A stretch of DNA of 64,000 bases from Nitrosarchaeum sp. (GCA_002737445.1 NSIR01000002.1:62001-126000); one strand, 5' to 3'. Counted from the stretch's first letter, positions 43,020 through 51,338 are shown. A program made the numbers and translations. Notes: generated from the letters alone by a model not told the origin.

Positions 43020-44378
43020 ATGACATTGTACAAAAAATCATTATTCATATTCCGTCGAGATTTAAGATTAGAAGACAATACAGGATTGATTTATGCATTA
43101 AAAAATTCTGAGGAAGTAATTCCATGTTTTATTATTGACGATCAAATAACAAATAATTTTAAAAATTCTTCACATAGAATAGAATTTCTGAATCAATCTC
43201 TAGTTGATCTAGATAAACAATTAAATAAAAAGAAAAATAGTTTAAGAATTTTTAAAGGTGAAACTAAGTCAATTATTCAAAAAATAATGTCAAAATATAA
43301 AATCAATGGCGTATTTTTAAATGGAGACTATACAAGATTTGCTCAAAATAGAGAGAGTGAAATTGAAAAATTATGCAATAAAAATAAAATTGGTTTTAAC
43401 AAATATACAGATTATTTATTACACATGCCTGATGAAATACAAACACAAAAAGAAACACCATATACAGTATATTCACATTTTTTTAAAACTGCAAAAACAA
43501 TTCCAGTAAGAAAAATAATAAAAAATAACTTTAACAATTATTACAAGGGTGAAATTAAAGATTCTATTTCAATAGACATGTTAAAAAAAAGAGTTAAAAA
43601 AAATACTAATGGTGGAAGAACCAACGCACTTAAAATTTTAAAAAATATCCACATGTTCAAAGATTACCAAAAAACTAGAAATTATCCGTTTTTAGATATG
43701 ACAACCAAATTATCAGCCCATAACAGATTTGGCACAGTGTCTATTCGTGAAGTATATCACACAATAAAAGAAAATCTAGGCGAAGAGCATATTTTGATCG
43801 GTGAGATATACTGGAGAGAATTTTTTACGTATATTTTACATCATTTTCCAAATTCACAATTTAAAACATTTAAGAAAAAATTTCAAAACATACAGTGGAG
43901 TTCAAATGTACAAGATTATCATGCGTGGTGTGAAGGAAAAACAGGATTCCCCATTGTTGATGCAGGAATGAGACAATTAAACAAAACAGGATTCATGCAC
44001 AATAGAATTAGAATGGTTGTTGCATCATTTCTTACAAAAGATCTACACATAGACTGGAAGAAAGGAGAAAGATATTTTGCAGAAAAACTCGTAGATTATG
44101 ATCCTGCAGTAAATGCAGGTAATTGGCAGTGGGCTGCATCTACTGGATGTGATGCAGTGCCATATTTTAGAATATTTAATCCATGGCTACAACAAAAAAA
44201 ATTTGATCAGGATTGCAATTACATTAAAAAATGGATCCCAGAATTAGAATCAGTTCAACCTAATGAAATACATAATCTTTGGGAAAAACGACCCGATGGT
44301 TTAACATATCCAAAACCAATAATTGATCATAGTATAGAATCAGCAAAAGCAAAAGAAATTTTCAAAATGCAAAAATAA
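43020..44378 (+). CDS. phrB: Deoxyribodipyrimidine photolyase (class I CPD type)
   Basis: This flavoenzyme uses blue light to split pyrimidine dimers. The 452-aa protein starts 'LFIFRRDLRLEDNTGLIYAL' (antenna domain). It has the FAD-binding blocks 'SAHNRFGTVSIREVY', 'GEIYWREFFTYILHHFP', 'WCEGKTGFPIVDAGMRQL', 'HNRIRMVVASFLTKDL' and 'NWQWAASTGCDAVPYFR'. The last blocks are canonical for CPD photolyases. It is co-transcribed with DUF1722 behind a regulon promoter, linking it to the predicted B12 photoreceptor. Confidence 0.96.
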   Translation: MTLYKKSLFIFRRDLRLEDNTGLIYALKNSEEVIPCFIIDDQITNNFKNSSHRIEFLNQSLVDLDKQLNKKKNSLRIFKGETKSIIQKIMSKYKINGVFLNGDYTRFAQNRESEIEKLCNKNKIGFNKYTDYLLHMPDEIQTQKETPYTVYSHFFKTAKTIPVRKIIKNNFNNYYKGEIKDSISIDMLKKRVKKNTNGGRTNALKILKNIHMFKDYQKTRNYPFLDMTTKLSAHNRFGTVSIREVYHTIKENLGEEHILIGEIYWREFFTYILHHFPNSQFKTFKKKFQNIQWSSNVQDYHAWCEGKTGFPIVDAGMRQLNKTGFMHNRIRMVVASFLTKDLHIDWKKGERYFAEKLVDYDPAVNAGNWQWAASTGCDAVPYFRIFNPWLQQKKFDQDCNYIKKWIPELESVQPNEIHNLWEKRPDGLTYPKPIIDHSIESAKAKEIFKMQK

Positions 44379-44392
44379 TTTAAAAAAATAAA

Positions 44393-45772
44393 TTAAATAG
44401 GTTTTCCTTTGTATTGATAATCAATTACTTTATGAAATGTATTATGAGATGCAATTATTGTGATTACAACAACAAACATACCAACAAAGTTTCTTACTGT
44501 GATTATTTCATTAGGGGGTGGAGCTAATATAGAAGTCTGAAATACAACATAGAAATTGTCAAATGACCAAAATGCAAGAGTTATCCATGACAAAATACCG
44601 CTGATCATAAATCCTAGACGAGTTTTGCTTTTTACAAATATTATTCCAGATATAATTGCAATATACCAAACAATTCCAGCTGCAATCCATCCAGGATTAT
44701 AAACGTCAGGTCGGTCATCTAGCCAATAATAGGTAGTGCCAATAATCGCCATGGCAATTAATGAAACAAGTAAAAGTTTTTGATTGATTTTAAAACCAGT
44801 TTTCTCCTCTCTAGGATTTGTTTCAGGAGGGTTTTCCTTCATTTCCTTTGTTGCGGTATCTATTGCCTCACGGACAGATTTTAATCTGATTGGGATAATT
44901 GTAGTAATAGAATTATCAGATACAATGGTATCATGAACAAGACTATCAATTAATGGTCTTGCCAATGATGCCTTTACCGGAGTAATAAGATCTACCCAAT
45001 ACGAGGAAAGTCTAGTAGTAAGAAAAGGAATTTGAATTACAAAGATATTTTTATTTAAATAAGCAGAATAAACACGCATTAGTTCTTCATATGTCATAGT
45101 ATCAGGTCCTCCAATTTCATAGATTTTTCCACTTGTTTCAGGATTATTCATGCAACCTACCAGATATTCTATCACGTCATCAACAGCGATTGGTTGTGCA
45201 AGTGATTTGACCCAAGATGGGGTTACCATTACAGGTAGTCGTTCAACAAGATAACGAAGCATTGCATACGAACCTCCCTGTGCTCCAATTATTAATGACG
45301 CACGTAATTGGGTTACAGGAATATTTCCAGATGCTAAAATTTCACCTACTTCTTTTCTGCTTTGCATGTGTGGGGATAATTCTAAACTATCATTTACCAA
45401 TCCACCAAGATAAATTATTCTTTTAACATTGGCTTTTGTTGCAGCATTGAGAAAATTTTGAGCCTGAATTCTTTCTCTAGATGCAAATTCTTTCCATTTT
45501 TCTTTGCTTCCCTCCATAGAATGAAGAAGATAATATGCAATATCAATTCCAGACATGGTTTTTTCCAATTGATCAACATCAAAAACATCAGCCTGAACAT
45601 ACTTCACATTATTTGAATCTTGAATTTTTTTTCTACTCATTCCTTTTATGGCATATCCAGATGAAGACAGAAATGAGATCAGTCTAGAACCAATAAAACC
45701 CGTGGCACCAGTTACTAAAATAGAATAAGGTTTTGATTCAGAAAATGAGTAATCTAATATTTTTTGATTCAT
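44393..45772 (-). CDS. SDR (NAD(P)-binding) protein with C-terminal membrane helices
   Basis: This 459-aa protein has an N-terminal extended SDR domain ('SILVTGATGFIGSRLISFLS' nucleotide-binding site; 'YYLLHSMEGS'; 'RIIYLGGLVND') and a C-terminal membrane part with about four helices from residue 340 on. It may act on a membrane lipid or quinone. The ATG overlaps the TGA of a 32-codon upstream frame (45769-45867) that starts at the regulon promoter, so translation is probably coupled to it. Confidence 0.85.
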   Translation of the reverse strand: MNQKILDYSFSESKPYSILVTGATGFIGSRLISFLSSSGYAIKGMSRKKIQDSNNVKYVQADVFDVDQLEKTMSGIDIAYYLLHSMEGSKEKWKEFASRERIQAQNFLNAATKANVKRIIYLGGLVNDSLELSPHMQSRKEVGEILASGNIPVTQLRASLIIGAQGGSYAMLRYLVERLPVMVTPSWVKSLAQPIAVDDVIEYLVGCMNNPETSGKIYEIGGPDTMTYEELMRVYSAYLNKNIFVIQIPFLTTRLSSYWVDLITPVKASLARPLIDSLVHDTIVSDNSITTIIPIRLKSVREAIDTATKEMKENPPETNPREEKTGFKINQKLLLVSLIAMAIIGTTYYWLDDRPDVYNPGWIAAGIVWYIAIISGIIFVKSKTRLGFMISGILSWITLAFWSFDNFYVVFQTSILAPPPNEIITVRNFVGMFVVVITIIASHNTFHKVIDYQYKGKPI

Positions 45773-45867
45773 AAAAACATGTTATCCAATATCTTGTCAG
45801 TCAATATACCAGAGATTAATGCAATATCTAGTTTCTTTGTGGAATTACTGCATTGTATGACAACCAT
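45769..45867 (-). CDS. 32-aa leader peptide frame upstream of the SDR gene
   Basis: ATG 45867 opens a 32-codon frame ('MVVIQCSNSTKKLDIALISG' start) that ends in a TGA overlapping the SDR ATG (ATGA). TATA 'tttaaataa' (plus-strand 45886-45897) is centred 24-26 bp upstream and a regulon element (45915-45925) is centred 49.5 bp upstream. That is exactly the spacing seen at the other regulon starts, so this ATG, not the SDR one, is the predicted 5' end of the transcript. Confidence 0.55.
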   Translation of the reverse strand: MVVIQCSNSTKKLDIALISGILTDKILDNMFL

Positions 45868-45914
45868 ATGAATAATTTGTAACTAAATTATTTAAACGGT
45901 GTTAAAACATAATA

Positions 45915-45925
45915 CTAGTGCTAAA
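45915..45925 (-). promoter_or_regulatory. Regulon element 3 (ctagtgctaaa)
   Basis: Exact consensus. The core lies 49.5 bp upstream of ATG 45867, with a TATA-like box between. The left flank 'taatac' makes it a partial palindrome. Confidence 0.7.
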
Positions 45926-45987
45926 AATTTGCAAAATAAATTGTCACAGGCTATAAAAAATATTCAAATTAGTAAAATATAAAAAAA

Positions 45988-45997
45988 TTAGCACTAG
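45988..45997 (+). promoter_or_regulatory. Regulon element 4 (ttagcactag)
   Basis: Exact consensus, overlapping an imperfect opposite copy ('ctagtggtgaa', 45994-46004), so it is the most palindromic site. The core is 51.5 bp upstream of ATG 46047 of the B12-binding protein, with TATA 'aattaaata' at 46015-46023 between. Confidence 0.72.
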
Positions 45998-46046
45998 TGG
46001 TGAAAATTAGCATTAATTAAATAGGTTATTCAAAGATTAGAAAAAC

Positions 46047-46889
46047 ATGGTTTACCTAAGAGCAAAAAAAGTAAAATCGGATAACTATCTATATTTAGTA
46101 AAAAGTGTATGGGATTCTGAAAAAAATACGTCAAGACAAGAGATTGTAAAATATTTAGGTAAAGCATCAGAAATATCTAAAGACGATATACCAATAGATT
46201 ATAGAAATAATCCAAAAATTTTATCAGCATTAGCATTACATAATCCAGATGACATTGAAAAAAGAGAAGAATCAACAAAAAAATCAAAAGAATGGCTGTA
46301 CAAAAAATTAACGGAGGGGGATATTCATTCATCTGTAAAAATTTATGAAGAATACATTAAAATTTTTAATTCTGCAAATTTTTTTGATAAAATTTTAAGA
46401 CCAGTGATGTATAAAATAGGTGATGATTGGGCTAACAACAAAATAAGTATTGCGACAGAACATGTTGCAAGCAATGTTGCTCAAGCACTTGTTAAAATTA
46501 TAATGGATCAAGTTACAGGAATGGTTAACAAAAAGAAAATTCTTCTTTGTGTTCCAGTTGGAGAAGAACATCATTTAGGTTGTGATGTTTTGGAGACATA
46601 TCTTTCAATAAAGGGATTTAAAGTATACAATATGGGTACATCATTACCAACAGAATCAATACTTAGTTTTATTGAAAGTAACAAACCAGATGTAATACTA
46701 GTTTCAATTACATTAGAAGATAACATACTAGCAGGACAAAGATTAGTAAAAAAGATCAAGGAACAATATAACATTCCAATATTAATTGGTGGATTTGCAT
46801 TGCAATCAAAAAAAATACCAAAATTTGAGGCAACAGTAATTTCAGACATACCACTTGATAAAATTCCAAAAATTCTCAGAACAGCATAA
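46047..46889 (+). CDS. CarH-like adenosylcobalamin-binding putative photoreceptor
   Basis: This 280-aa protein has three parts. Residues 1-55 ('YLRAKKVKSDNYLYLVKSVW', 'SRQEIVKYLGKAS') form a small basic beta-rich domain unlike the MerR helix-turn-helix of CarH; it resembles the N-terminus of some transposases. Residues 75-155 are a helical B12-cap with W128-x9-E138-H139, the W-x9-EH signature of light-sensing CarH. Residues 163-280 are a B12-binding Rossmann domain with E-x-H-xx-G (E173, H175, G178) giving the lower ligand. It is predicted to sense light by photolysis of adenosylcobalamin and to control the surrounding genes. DNA binding is inferred. Confidence 0.82.
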   Translation: MVYLRAKKVKSDNYLYLVKSVWDSEKNTSRQEIVKYLGKASEISKDDIPIDYRNNPKILSALALHNPDDIEKREESTKKSKEWLYKKLTEGDIHSSVKIYEEYIKIFNSANFFDKILRPVMYKIGDDWANNKISIATEHVASNVAQALVKIIMDQVTGMVNKKKILLCVPVGEEHHLGCDVLETYLSIKGFKVYNMGTSLPTESILSFIESNKPDVILVSITLEDNILAGQRLVKKIKEQYNIPILIGGFALQSKKIPKFEATVISDIPLDKIPKILRTA

Positions 46890-46904
46890 TTTTAAATTCT
46901 TTTT

Positions 46905-46955
46905 GTTTTACCAAATCTCTAATTTTACACAGCATTCAGAAGATATTGGTAAAAC
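46905..46955 (+). other. Long hairpin downstream of the B12-binding protein gene
   Basis: A perfect 10-bp inverted repeat 'gttttaccaa' (46905-46914) / 'ttggtaaaac' (46946-46955), extended inward by atct/agat and outward by attctt/aagaat with mismatches, starts 16 bp after the stop. It may be an RNA 3' structure, a terminator, or a small RNA. No poly-T follows directly. Confidence 0.4.
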
Positions 46956-47019
46956 TTGTAATAAGAATTGAAATAATTTTATCTTTTATTATAATCATAA
47001 TATGAAAAACAGATGACGT

Positions 47020-47368
47020 TTAATTAGTAGAATCTAGATTATCCTCAAGATATATTTCAAGAGTATCGAATTTGTCTTGATGATCTGCTACAAAATGAAG
47101 TATGTATTGAGAATCAATTTCCACCCATTCTGATATTCCTCGATACATAAGATAATCTTCTACCACGATATCATTTGGTCCAGTCAATCTTACCAAAACT
47201 TTTTTTTCATTACCCAATTTGAAAGGTAATTTTAATAATTTTTCTTTCCATTCTCCTTGAATGTTTATTTTGTATTCATTTCCTTCAAACTCTACTTTAC
47301 CAAAAAAGTAACTTTCGTTAATGTCTAGTTTTTTGATTTTAATTTTTAAAGGAGTCAGATATTTCATA
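47020..47368 (-). CDS. Hypothetical beta-rich protein of the regulon
   Basis: From ATG 47368 the protein has 115 aa and starts 'MKYLTPLKIKIKKLDINESY'. This start is chosen because TATA 'tcttataag' (47388-47396) is 24 bp upstream and the regulon element (47416-47425) 49.5 bp upstream; ATG 47406 would lie upstream of the TATA box. It is a soluble, strand-rich protein without cysteine motifs. Family unknown. Confidence 0.65.
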
Positions 47369-47415
47369 CTTGCATTCTCATTTCGTATCTTATAAGAATA
47401 AATCAAACTATAGAA

Positions 47416-47425
47416 CTAGTGCTAA
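47416..47425. promoter_or_regulatory. Regulon element 5, shared by two divergent promoters
   Basis: 'ctagtgctaa' with left flank 'atagaa' matches the full palindrome TTAGCACTAGTGCTAA at 14 of 16 positions. TATA boxes lie about 20 bp away on both sides (47388-47396 and 47445-47454), serving ATG 47368 (minus) and ATG 47476 (plus). Confidence 0.72.
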
Positions 47426-47475
47426 TTTAATTATATGGGGTTCATTTTTAATAAGAACAAATTTAAAAGAAATTC

Positions 47476-48159
47476 ATGCATATCATTAATTTGATTTTAA
47501 TTGCATCGGTGTTGATAATTATTCCTCTTGATGCAAGTGCTCACAAATTGATTAGTCATGATGAGAGTCATACGGAATTAAAAAATGCTTTAGACATACC
47601 GAATCATAAAACATCTTGGGCGATTTATGAAGACCTCAAACATAATCAAGTAAAATATTACAAATTTACAGCAAAACAGGGAGATTCATTTTACTCTAGT
47701 ATCGTAATTCCAAAAATTTCAACATTGTCTGATTACGCACCAACTCTTGTAATAATTGGGGATGGGATAAATAGATCAGACATAGTTCCATTTGAGGTGT
47801 CACCTGAATTAGGAACGTGGGTTTTTTCGTATCAAGGTCAATTTCCTTCTAAAGAGTTCTATGAACCATTTGGTCAGGTGACATACTGGGAAAGACAAGA
47901 AGTGAAAATAACAATACCAAAAGATGGAACATACTATATTGGAGTATATGATCAACAGTCAAACGGAAAGTACAGTTTGGCTGTAGGTACTGTGGAGGAT
48001 TTTACATTTATAGATTTTTTTACATTGCTACCAAAATCTTGGTTTGATACAAAGATCTTTTTAGAAGACTATCTCAGCATATCTATTGGAATAATTTTTC
48101 TAATTGGGATTCCAGCAGGAATTAGTTATGTCATAATAAGGAAAAAAATAAAACATTAA
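47476..48159 (+). CDS. Exported, membrane-anchored beta-rich protein
   Basis: This 227-aa protein has an N-terminal signal peptide ('IINLILIASVLIIIPLDASA'), an extracellular domain of about 165 residues with 'HNQVKYYKFTAKQGDSFYSS' and 'VKITIPKDGTYYIGVYD' (like pre-peptidase-type jelly-roll domains), and a C-terminal helix ('SIGIIFLIGIPAGISYVII') followed by basic residues. It is a type I membrane protein. Its promoter shares a regulon element with the divergent gene. Confidence 0.75.
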   Translation: MHIINLILIASVLIIIPLDASAHKLISHDESHTELKNALDIPNHKTSWAIYEDLKHNQVKYYKFTAKQGDSFYSSIVIPKISTLSDYAPTLVIIGDGINRSDIVPFEVSPELGTWVFSYQGQFPSKEFYEPFGQVTYWERQEVKITIPKDGTYYIGVYDQQSNGKYSLAVGTVEDFTFIDFFTLLPKSWFDTKIFLEDYLSISIGIIFLIGIPAGISYVIIRKKIKH

Positions 48160-48241
48160 CAAATATTTACAATATCCAACAATTCAATCGCTTAAAATAC
48201 ATAATCAAATTATCATGTGATTGTATTATTAGTACAGTATT

Positions 48242-49576
48242 TTACGCATTCAAATAAGAGATAATTTTCGGATAACAAAGAAGAGAGCTGTGAGCCGCAG
48301 AATCGGTTCCAATACCATAACTTATTGTAGAATCTCCAACAAAAAATAGCCCCTTTATTCCAGGTATTTCATGAGGCATTTTTGATTTCCAAACCATTCC
48401 AGGTTCTTTAACTACAGATTCCACTAATTTCCATGCCATAGGCCTTTCCCAAAGTAGTGATGAGGTAAATTTAGGATAAATTGAGGAGATTTCTTTTTTC
48501 ATATCATCAACAATTGTTTTGATTTTTTTTGGATCATCTGCCACTGAAGGATGCACCGGAGTACCGGTGATTATCAGATGTTCTCCAGGAGGAGATACAG
48601 ATGGAGTGATATTAGAAATAAAAAAAATACCCTTTGTAGTGTAATGATCACCAACAGGAAAAACTATTTGCTTTGAATCTAACTTGGAATTTAATGCAAA
48701 ATGAACTTCCACCACTGCAGTCCTTTTGTCTAATCGGTTTATTTTTTCAACAAATTTATCATCAATTATATTTTTTTCAAATAATTCATTCAGAGCCATA
48801 TATGCAGGATAAGATACAACCACACAATCGGATTGAATAAAATCATTATCAGAAGTAATAATTCCAGTAACTATAGAATTTTCAATAATAATTTTCTTTA
48901 CAGATTTGTTTAAATAAATTTCACCATTTTTTTCTAAGATGTAATTAGCTAAGACTTTGGATATTGAATCATATCCTCCATCTTCAGGATATGCAAATTC
49001 GCTTGTTCCTCCTCTGAAAGGATTTGCACGGATTATAGTTCTTGCAAACTCACCCAATGAGATATGCTCAGCAGTATCAGCAAATGCAAGCATACACACT
49101 GCTTCAAAAAATGCATTTGTATTAGAATCTAGTTTTTTTGTAATTTCGGTTAAAGATAGATCATCCCAAGACTCTGTTTTTTTAATAGAAGTAAAAGCCA
49201 TTGGAAGAAGAATATTCAATAAACGGATTCTACTTTTAAGAGGAATTAATGAAAGTTGTAATAAATCACTTATGCCTTTAGGATATTTATGAAATCCAGT
49301 ATCAGAAAAGAATGCAATTTTATCTACTGTTGCAAGTTTTAGCCTATTCTGAATGCCAATTTTTTTAAAGACACTGAAAATTGCGGATTTTTTGTAAAAC
49401 GGCATTATGTGAAAGCCATTATCTAGTATATGACCACGAAATTTCATGGATGTGGTTCTTCCTCCCAATTTTGATTGCTTTTCAATTATTTTTACTGGAT
49501 GATTATTTCTGGCAAGTAATGCAGCAATGGTCAAGCCTCCAACACCAGCACCTATTGTACAAATAGATTTCACCAT
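48242..49576 (-). CDS. FAD-dependent oxidoreductase, phytoene-desaturase-like
   Basis: This 444-aa protein has the amine-oxidase/CrtI fold: 'TIGAGVGGLTIAALLARNNH' at the N-terminus (FAD dinucleotide site), 'KLGGRTTSMKFRGHILDNGF' near residue 40, and a C-terminal 'GLFFVGDSTISYGIGTDSAA' FAD segment. It may desaturate or isomerise a carotenoid or another polyprenyl lipid. No phytoene synthase is present in the window. It starts leaderless, with TATA at 49596-49604 and a regulon element at 49624-49633. Confidence 0.85.
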   Translation of the reverse strand: MVKSICTIGAGVGGLTIAALLARNNHPVKIIEKQSKLGGRTTSMKFRGHILDNGFHIMPFYKKSAIFSVFKKIGIQNRLKLATVDKIAFFSDTGFHKYPKGISDLLQLSLIPLKSRIRLLNILLPMAFTSIKKTESWDDLSLTEITKKLDSNTNAFFEAVCMLAFADTAEHISLGEFARTIIRANPFRGGTSEFAYPEDGGYDSISKVLANYILEKNGEIYLNKSVKKIIIENSIVTGIITSDNDFIQSDCVVVSYPAYMALNELFEKNIIDDKFVEKINRLDKRTAVVEVHFALNSKLDSKQIVFPVGDHYTTKGIFFISNITPSVSPPGEHLIITGTPVHPSVADDPKKIKTIVDDMKKEISSIYPKFTSSLLWERPMAWKLVESVVKEPGMVWKSKMPHEIPGIKGLFFVGDSTISYGIGTDSAAHSSLLCYPKIISYLNA

Positions 49577-49623
49577 AATTCAAATTTTTTCCAAATTATT
49601 TATACAGGTGTCAAATTACAAAT

Positions 49624-49633
49624 ATAGTGCTAA
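49624..49633 (-). promoter_or_regulatory. Regulon element 6 (atagtgctaa)
   Basis: One mismatch (first base). The core is 49.5 bp upstream of ATG 49576. It overlaps the last codons of the neighbouring SRPBCC gene. Confidence 0.65.
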
Positions 49634-50088
49634 CTAATGAGATTAGAATCATTAGAAGAAATTTTATTTTCAGCTGAACATATGAATTCATCCATAACAA
49701 TCATCATTTGATTGACAACATATCCTTTCAAAAAATTAAACACTTTTAGGATTCCAGAGAATTTAATATTTAAATCGATAATAATTTCAGTGCCATTTTG
49801 AGTAGAGTTATAGAATTCAATGAATGATGTACCCTTTAACGGTCCAGTTAAAATGTAAACTTTATGAATATTTGTAGGAATTATTACATGTCTAGTTTTT
49901 ACTTGAATAACAAATCCAAGAAAAGAAATTTTTTCAAGAACAATCTTTTCATTGGGTTCATCTTTAATTATTTTTAATGATTTGAAATATTTTGGTAAGA
50001 TTAGATGAAAATTAGCAATATCTGTGCTAATATGAAAAATTTGTTGCTGTGGTAATGTACTAGTTTTACATAATCTCAAATTTTTCAA
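49630..50088 (-). CDS. SRPBCC/START-like ligand-binding protein
   Basis: This 152-aa protein fits the helix-grip fold used to bind hydrophobic ligands: 'QQIFHISTDIANFHLILPKY' at the N-terminus, strand pairs through 'LTGPLKGTSFIEFYNS', and a long C-terminal helix ('LKGYVVNQMMIVMDEFI'). SRPBCC proteins often accompany light-induced carotenoid or lipid genes in bacteria. It overlaps the upstream 123-aa gene by 4 bp. Confidence 0.75.
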   Translation of the reverse strand: MKNLRLCKTSTLPQQQIFHISTDIANFHLILPKYFKSLKIIKDEPNEKIVLEKISFLGFVIQVKTRHVIIPTNIHKVYILTGPLKGTSFIEFYNSTQNGTEIIIDLNIKFSGILKVFNFLKGYVVNQMMIVMDEFICSAENKISSNDSNLIS

Positions 50089-50456
50089 CTAGTTATCACG
50101 TCATCAGTATAATCAAAAATATTAGATTTAGTTATTTTAAGATCAGGATAGACAACTAAAAGATATTTTGCCAATAGTGCAAATGATAATTTTACTCCAT
50201 CAGTTTTATCAGGATCAGTTACGGGGTATAAACGAATAGTAGTTTTTAATTTCGTTGTAGAAATTTCAATTAAAAATTCACGGTGTATATTGTCAATGAT
50301 TATTGTAGGAAGAAGGGCACTAAAACCATTATTCTGAACAAAGATGGCAGATATTTTTATCAAAACAGGGTTTTTTTGAAATAGACCTGTAAAATTTTTA
50401 GATAGATCCAATAAATCAATTTTCCTGCTAAATACTACATGAGGCAATATATTCAT
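50085..50456 (-). CDS. Hypothetical protein, first gene of the SRPBCC operon
   Basis: This 123-aa soluble alpha/beta protein shows 'FSALLPTIIIDNIHREFLIE' and 'VKLSFALLAKYLLVVYPDL'. I recognise no family. It begins leaderless at ATG 50456: TATA 'gtcatatatatca' (50473-50485) is 24-26 bp upstream and a regulon element 48.5 bp upstream. The ATGA overlap with the SRPBCC gene indicates coupled translation. Confidence 0.68.
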   Translation of the reverse strand: MNILPHVVFSRKIDLLDLSKNFTGLFQKNPVLIKISAIFVQNNGFSALLPTIIIDNIHREFLIEISTTKLKTTIRLYPVTDPDKTDGVKLSFALLAKYLLVVYPDLKITKSNIFDYTDDVITS

Positions 50457-50502
50457 AATATAATAATAAATGTCATATATATCAAAAATAGAGAGATATA
50501 TC

Positions 50503-50513
50503 TGGTGCTAAAT
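50503..50513 (-). promoter_or_regulatory. Regulon element 7 (ctggtgctaaa)
   Basis: One mismatch in the core (A to G). It is centred 48.5 bp upstream of ATG 50456. Confidence 0.65.
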
Positions 50514-50543
50514 TTTTATTATTTCCTAGATATTAGCAATTAA

Positions 50544-50553
50544 TTAGCACTAG
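50544..50553 (+). promoter_or_regulatory. Regulon element 8 (ttagcactag)
   Basis: Exact consensus. The core is 48.5 bp upstream of ATG 50600, with TATA 'tatttaaataga' (50569-50580) between. A half-site 'ttagcaatta' lies just upstream at 50532-50541. Confidence 0.72.
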
Positions 50554-50599
50554 ATATTTAATTTTAATTATTTAAATAGATCAAATGAGTTGACGGATC

Positions 50600-50785
50600 A
50601 TGGCAGAAGAACAAGAATGGGCAAATTTGCTTGCAGAAATATTTCAAAAGCTTACAGAAAAGAATGCCTCAATATCATATGATTTTGTGAATCTTGAGAT
50701 GAAAGGTAAGATAGAAAGAGACGGCAAAGTTATCCCAACAGGCACAATTAGCTTAAACGGCATGCTAACAATTACGGCAAAATAG
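50600..50785 (+). CDS. Hypothetical 61-aa protein of the regulon
   Basis: This small protein begins 'MAEEQEWANLLAEIFQKLTE' (amphipathic helix) and continues with three beta strands ('ISYDFVNLEMKG', 'GTISLNGMLTITA'). It starts leaderless at ATG 50600 behind a regulon element. The next gene follows after a 'ggtgag' ribosome binding site. The two probably form a complex; no known family is recognised. Confidence 0.65.
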   Translation: MAEEQEWANLLAEIFQKLTEKNASISYDFVNLEMKGKIERDGKVIPTGTISLNGMLTITAK

Positions 50786-50797
50786 GTGAGATGTCGA

Positions 50798-51163
50798 ATG
50801 GTTGACATAAATCTCCCTGCCGATTTTTTAATTTCGCTACAAAGTGGCAGTTTGAAAATAAAATCAGGTAAAGAGGAATCAATTAATTTTCTGGCAACAA
50901 AAAACTCTAGAATAATAGACATTATAGAGATCCCAATTAAAATATCAAAAAAACCAGGTCTCATTAAGGAATTATCAGAAGCAAGAAAGCTTGCAAAAAA
51001 ACTAAAGCAAGAAAACATCACACTTGAGATAAAATTCAAAGGTCAACCTGTTTTAAAACTTGGAGATAAAGCAAATCCAAAAATTACAAAGATAATTACA
51101 CTAAGTAATGATATTGAAATCACAGATATAAAAAAATTAAAACAATTAATGGATATTCTTTAG
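50798..51163 (+). CDS. Hypothetical 121-aa protein, partner of the 61-aa protein
   Basis: I start it at ATG 50798, which has 'ggtga' 8 bp upstream; a GTG at 50786 is the alternative and is part of that binding site. The protein has an N-terminal beta part ('INLPADFLISLQSGSLKIKS'), a central Lys-rich helix ('LSEARKLAKKLKQENITLEI'), and 'GQPVLKLGDKANPKITKI'. It lacks cysteines and membrane segments. Unknown family. Confidence 0.65.
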   Translation: MVDINLPADFLISLQSGSLKIKSGKEESINFLATKNSRIIDIIEIPIKISKKPGLIKELSEARKLAKKLKQENITLEIKFKGQPVLKLGDKANPKITKIITLSNDIEITDIKKLKQLMDIL

Positions 51164-51338
51164 TAGAATGACATTTTAGATATCATGAAGATCAAAAAAA
51201 ATACTAGCGAATTTTATATTTTTAAGATACCTAAATAAGAAGTTACTGATAAAAATCAAAAAAGAATAGAAACAACAAAAGAATCACAAGAAAATGTTAG
51301 TATGATGTTGTGATAAGTATTCATTCAATTTACTGACA

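Noticed and set aside
46047-46215. Transposase-like N-terminus of the B12-binding protein read as an insertion sequence
   Set aside because: No DDE domain, no terminal inverted repeats or target duplication, and the frame continues into an intact B12-binding protein.
51185-51313. 17-codon frame followed in phase by 25 more codons after a TAA
   Set aside because: Very A-rich and low-complexity, no promoter element of the type used by its neighbours, and no recognisable motif; a read-through gene would be over-interpretation.
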